This document shows, in pieces, positions 29,661 to 31,834 of a stretch of DNA of 31,834 nt. Origin of the DNA: Chara braunii (taxonomy: Eukaryota; Streptophyta; Charophyceae; Charales; Characeae); contig BFEA01000357.1 in assembly GCA_003427395.1 (NCBI GenBank), forward strand, positions 802,539 to 834,372, read 5' to 3'. The notes below the pieces were generated by a model. That model did no database searches. It was not told the DNA's origin and saw only the letters and a program-made list of their open reading frames with translations. Position numbers and translations under genes: made by a program. Every line of letters begins with the position of its first letter. Within the stretch, counting starts at the first letter, position 1.

Positions 29661-30153
29661 TACTAAGGGGCTAGGAGCGATGTCGCGTTGTTTGTGTTGT
29701 ATCGTGCTGCAGGTGTGCGTGCGTGTATGTGCGTTTTATTTTTGTGTTCGTAGAGTGGTGTGCGCGTAAGGTGTGGGATGCGTCCTAGTCGACCGACGAC
29801 AAGTCGCGCTTGGGACCTCAGCCCCCCAAGATGTCGGTTCGCGTGCGGGTCCGATAGGCGTATTACCGCGCGTACCCCCTATGCTACAGCGAACGAGAAA
29901 CGCCCTCGGCTGGTCCACCTCTGCGATTGCAACTGATCAACTTTCGTACTGTGGAGCTCGGCGGGGATACGCCCATCGAAGGGAGGTGACAGCTGCCGTA
30001 AGGTGGAGGTAAGTTGTGCCTCACGTAGGCCCTATCCTGTCGTAGGGGCTCGCGAGACGGATGGCTGGCGCACTCGGCCGGAGCGGCCTAAGGAAGCTCC
30101 ATTTGCGTGTTTGTGACGAGGGTGGTCCAACTCCTGCGTGACGCGGCCGAGAG

Positions 30154-30184
30154 GGTCCCGCACTGCCACATGTGGTGCCGGACC
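30154..30184. other. Right-edge hairpin of the inserted block
   Basis: GGTCC (30154-30158) pairs with GGACC (30180-30184), and GCAC (30060+100 to 30163) with GTGC (30175-30178), with a single C-C mismatch between the two stems. The loop includes the ACATGT palindrome. It ends 11 bp before the CACC at the edge. Confidence 0.65.
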
Positions 30185-30199
30185 GATGCGCTCGACACC

Positions 30200-30711
30200 A
30201 CGCCTCTCCATTGCTATGGACGTGACAGGCCCGTTCCCCTGTGATCGCCATGGCCATGACGGTATTCTCATGGTTGTTGACCGTTTTAGCAAGTATGCTC
30301 GCTTCCTTCCTTGCAAGTATCATGTTGCAGCGCCTGAGCTCGCACGACTCTTGCACACCGGTTGGATTACCAACCAGGGTGTTCCGGAAGACATCGTGAG
30401 CAACCGAGATACTCGCTTCACGTCGGCCTTTTGGACTTCCCTTATGGCTGAGTCCGGTACGACAATGAAGCCGAGCTCGGCTCGGCACCCGCAGACGAAT
30501 GGCCAGACGGAGCGAGCACACCAAACCGCTCAGATGATTTTGCGTACGCTCATCCGTCCCGACCAGAAAGATTGGGTTGACCGGCTTCCCGACATTGAGT
30601 TCGCCTACAGCACTTCGGTGCACCCGGCGATCTGCGTCACACCATTCGAGCTACATCATGGTGGAGAGAAAGCACGGATCTTCGCTGATCTCCTTATGCC
30701 ACAGGCGTTCG
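30200..30711 (+). pseudogene. Element 2 integrase catalytic core
   Basis: Coding resumes with LSIAMDVTGPFP (first catalytic Asp) and MVVDRFSKYARFLP, continues to EDIVSNRDTRFTSAFW and HPQTNGQTERAHQ (catalytic Glu), then FAYSTSVHPAICVTPFEL. The second catalytic Asp of the D,D-35-E triad is Asn here: SNRD instead of SDRD, with exactly 35 residues to the Glu. The change is GAC to AAC, a C-to-T event on the other strand. A frameshift near 30706-30716 separates this from the C-terminal part. Confidence 0.92.
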
Positions 30712-31315
30712 GAAGTACCGGGACTTGCTGATCAAAGCCCGCGTGAATATGCAAAAGGCTCTGATCCGCATGCAGCAGCAGGCTAACCGACGTCGACTTC
30801 CATGTCCTTTTCGTGAGGGAGACCTTGTTTGGGTCCTCTCCGAGGAATTTGCGCTCGAGCAGGANGTTTCGCGCAAACTCCTTCCGAAATGGTTCGGACC
30901 ATGGGAAGTCACTTCTATCGTTGGAGACGACCCCGCAGGTCCTTCCTTTGTGGTCAACATTCCTCCGCACCTTCCAGTGCACCGGGTCTTCCACGCGTCG
31001 AAGCTGGCCATCTACACGCCACCTTCCGCCGACGAGTTTCCCGGCCGTCAATCACAGGATCCGCCTTCTATGGACGGACATCNGGAAGTCGACCGAGTCA
31101 TCACGCACCGCAAGCATGGCAACAAGCCAATACAGTTCAAAGTCACATTCAAGCAATGTGCGCCTGACGACACTCGGTGGATCTCTAGTGCAGACTTGCA
31201 GACTTCTGCACCCCTTATCTTCGCCGNCTATGAGAAGCGACGCCTTGCCAAGGAAGCAGCTCGTCCCACCCGACCCATCCCGGTATCGGACAGACAACTT
31301 CGCCCTCGCAGGTAG
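30712..31315 (+). pseudogene. Element 2 integrase C-terminus with chromodomain-like tail
   Basis: From KYRDLLIKARVNMQKAL the frame carries the DLVWVLSEEFA block, the GPY/F-like module (KWFGPWEVTSIV), IPPHLPVHRVFHASKL and a chromodomain-like stretch (EVDRVITHRKHG, FKVTFKQC, DTRWISSADLQ). It ends at TAG 31313-31315 after LRPRR. Chromodomains direct chromovirus integration to marked chromatin (family knowledge). Three isolated n obscure single residues. Confidence 0.88.
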
Positions 31316-31326
31316 CTCGGTCTTTT

Positions 31327-31337
31327 AAGAGGGGGAG
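31327..31337 (+). other. Element 2 polypurine tract
   Basis: AAGAGGGGGAG lies two bases before the TG of the 3' LTR and 11 bases after the pol stop codon. Confidence 0.85.
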
Positions 31338-31339
31338 TG

Positions 31340-31834
31340 TGTTACATCTTCGACGCCACACGGGTCCTACCGGACCCGACTTAGGGCCAGAGGGACACAG
31401 TAGGGCCTAAAGGCCCGACCTTGGGGTACTACAGGCCGTAAAGGCCTCATCTTGGACCAGACCCGACGGGCAGGCCCAAACGACATTACCGTTTGGGCCT
31501 GGCGGCGCTCTTGAGGCTGCCGCCCGCCGGTTGGGGCTGAACCGTCAATGTTGATGGTTCAGGGCATGGCCAGGCCTCGCAGCATAGAGGCCGGCCTCTG
31601 CCCCACGGGTACAAAAGGTACCGGTCCAGCCTCATTCCAGGATCGAACCACCGACACTCTAACGGTGCGTTATGGTCTAGCGCCAGAGCGCTAGCGCTAT
31701 ACTTAGCGCAGGAGCACGAGGAGCAGCAGCGGCAGCGGTATCGCGGCAGCGGCAACAAGCAGAGCAGCAGCAGCAGCGACTGAGCAAGATCGGCGGCCAT
31801 AGCCGCCTGAGGTATCGAGAGCCGGAGGTTCTCT
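31340..31834 (+). repeat. Element 2 3' LTR, truncated by the window
   Basis: The first 495 bp match 15815-16310 with about nine substitutions and one single-base indel. The LTR continues beyond the window, so its right end and the target-site duplication cannot be seen. The left flank of the element is AGAAC (15810-15814). Confidence 0.95.

Larger units (their letters stand above)
22363..30199. mobile_element. 7.84-kb inserted block of unknown type inside element 2 integrase
   Basis: Integrase coding breaks after PIPRAP and resumes at the next expected residues, so the block is an insertion. CACC occurs at 22359-22362 and again at 30196-30199, a possible 4-bp target duplication. A hairpin lies 8 bp inside the left edge (22370-22399) and another about 12 bp inside the right edge (30154-30184). 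No transposase, RT or other protein gene is recognised; the longest open frames are low-complexity or repeat-borne. No LTR pair and no long terminal inverted repeat was seen. It holds T64, promoter-like repeats and two hairpin arrays described separately. It could be a non-autonomous transposon, a captured host locus such as an rDNA spacer, or a rearrangement. Confidence 0.65.
15815..31834 (+). mobile_element. Element 2: Ty3/gypsy chromovirus-like LTR retrotransposon, interrupted by a 7.8-kb block
   Basis: The order on the plus strand is 5' LTR (15815-16927), LINE-like segment, gag, protease, RT, RNase H, integrase with chromodomain-like tail, polypurine tract and the start of the 3' LTR (31340 onward, cut by the window end). 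The LTRs show about nine substitutions and one indel over 495 bp, so the insertion is relatively young. It is nevertheless dead through stops, frameshifts and a catalytic Asp-to-Asn change. Integrase is split by 22363-30199. A 219-bp assembly gap lies between protease and RT. Confidence 0.92.

Noticed and set aside
22363-30199. 18S, 5.8S, 25S or 5S rRNA genes
   Set aside because: None of the conserved rRNA phrases I know was found; only a promoter-like motif suggests rDNA.
22363-30199. Helitron assignment for the inserted block
   Set aside because: Hairpins near the ends fit, but there is no CTRR end, no A/T insertion site, and possible CACC duplication argues against it.

Overview
The window looks like repeat-rich nuclear DNA of a green-lineage eukaryote. 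It has no bacterial gene organisation, exons bounded by GT/AG signals, long GA and CTT microsatellites, and two degraded Ty3/gypsy LTR retrotransposons with plant-chromovirus architecture (gag, protease, RT, RNase H, integrase, chromodomain-like tail). The gag and pol wording of the second element resembles, from memory and unchecked, elements of the charophyte Chara braunii. A charophyte alga is my best guess. Runs of N and isolated n show a draft assembly.

Layout. 1-2.66 kb: non-coding, with three GA microsatellites, an 83-bp direct repeat, a pyrimidine-rich stretch holding four hairpin motifs, and three TTAGGGTT motifs. 2.69-2.98 kb: one probable host exon encoding an IPT/TIG domain. 3.0-5.6 kb: non-coding with short tandem repeats and a dispersed repeat (block X). 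5.6-14.3 kb: element 1, a Ty3/gypsy element on the minus strand with both LTRs, dead through many stops and frameshifts. 14.3-15.8 kb: a second copy of block X, a tRNA-like (SINE-like) sequence and a possible small host exon. 15.8 kb to the end: element 2, a younger Ty3/gypsy element on the plus strand. Its LTRs are about 98% identical over the part visible, and its gag appears fused to the C-terminal part of a LINE-type polyprotein.

Element 2 is split inside its integrase gene by a block of about 7.84 kb (roughly 22363-30199). The coding sense resumes directly on the far side, CACC is present at both edges, and each edge carries a strong hairpin 8-12 bp inside. The block has no recognisable protein gene. 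It carries a 64-T run, three diverged promoter-like repeats ending at an ATATAAAAGGGGG motif reminiscent of plant Pol I promoters, an array of 11 short hairpins with a conserved loop and co-varying arms (26.08-27.03 kb), a second array of five ~120-bp units each able to form a hairpin (27.31-27.89 kb), and further strong hairpins at 28.7-29.3 kb. This block is the most unusual object in the window and the best candidate for an undescribed element or structured RNA locus.

History inferred from the sequence: element 1 is old (many lesions, LTRs visibly diverged, one LTR end lost). Element 2 came later, and the 7.84-kb block entered element 2 later still. Most premature stops in both elements sit where C-to-T change of a CAG, CAA or CGA codon explains them, as expected for silenced, cytosine-methylated repeats.
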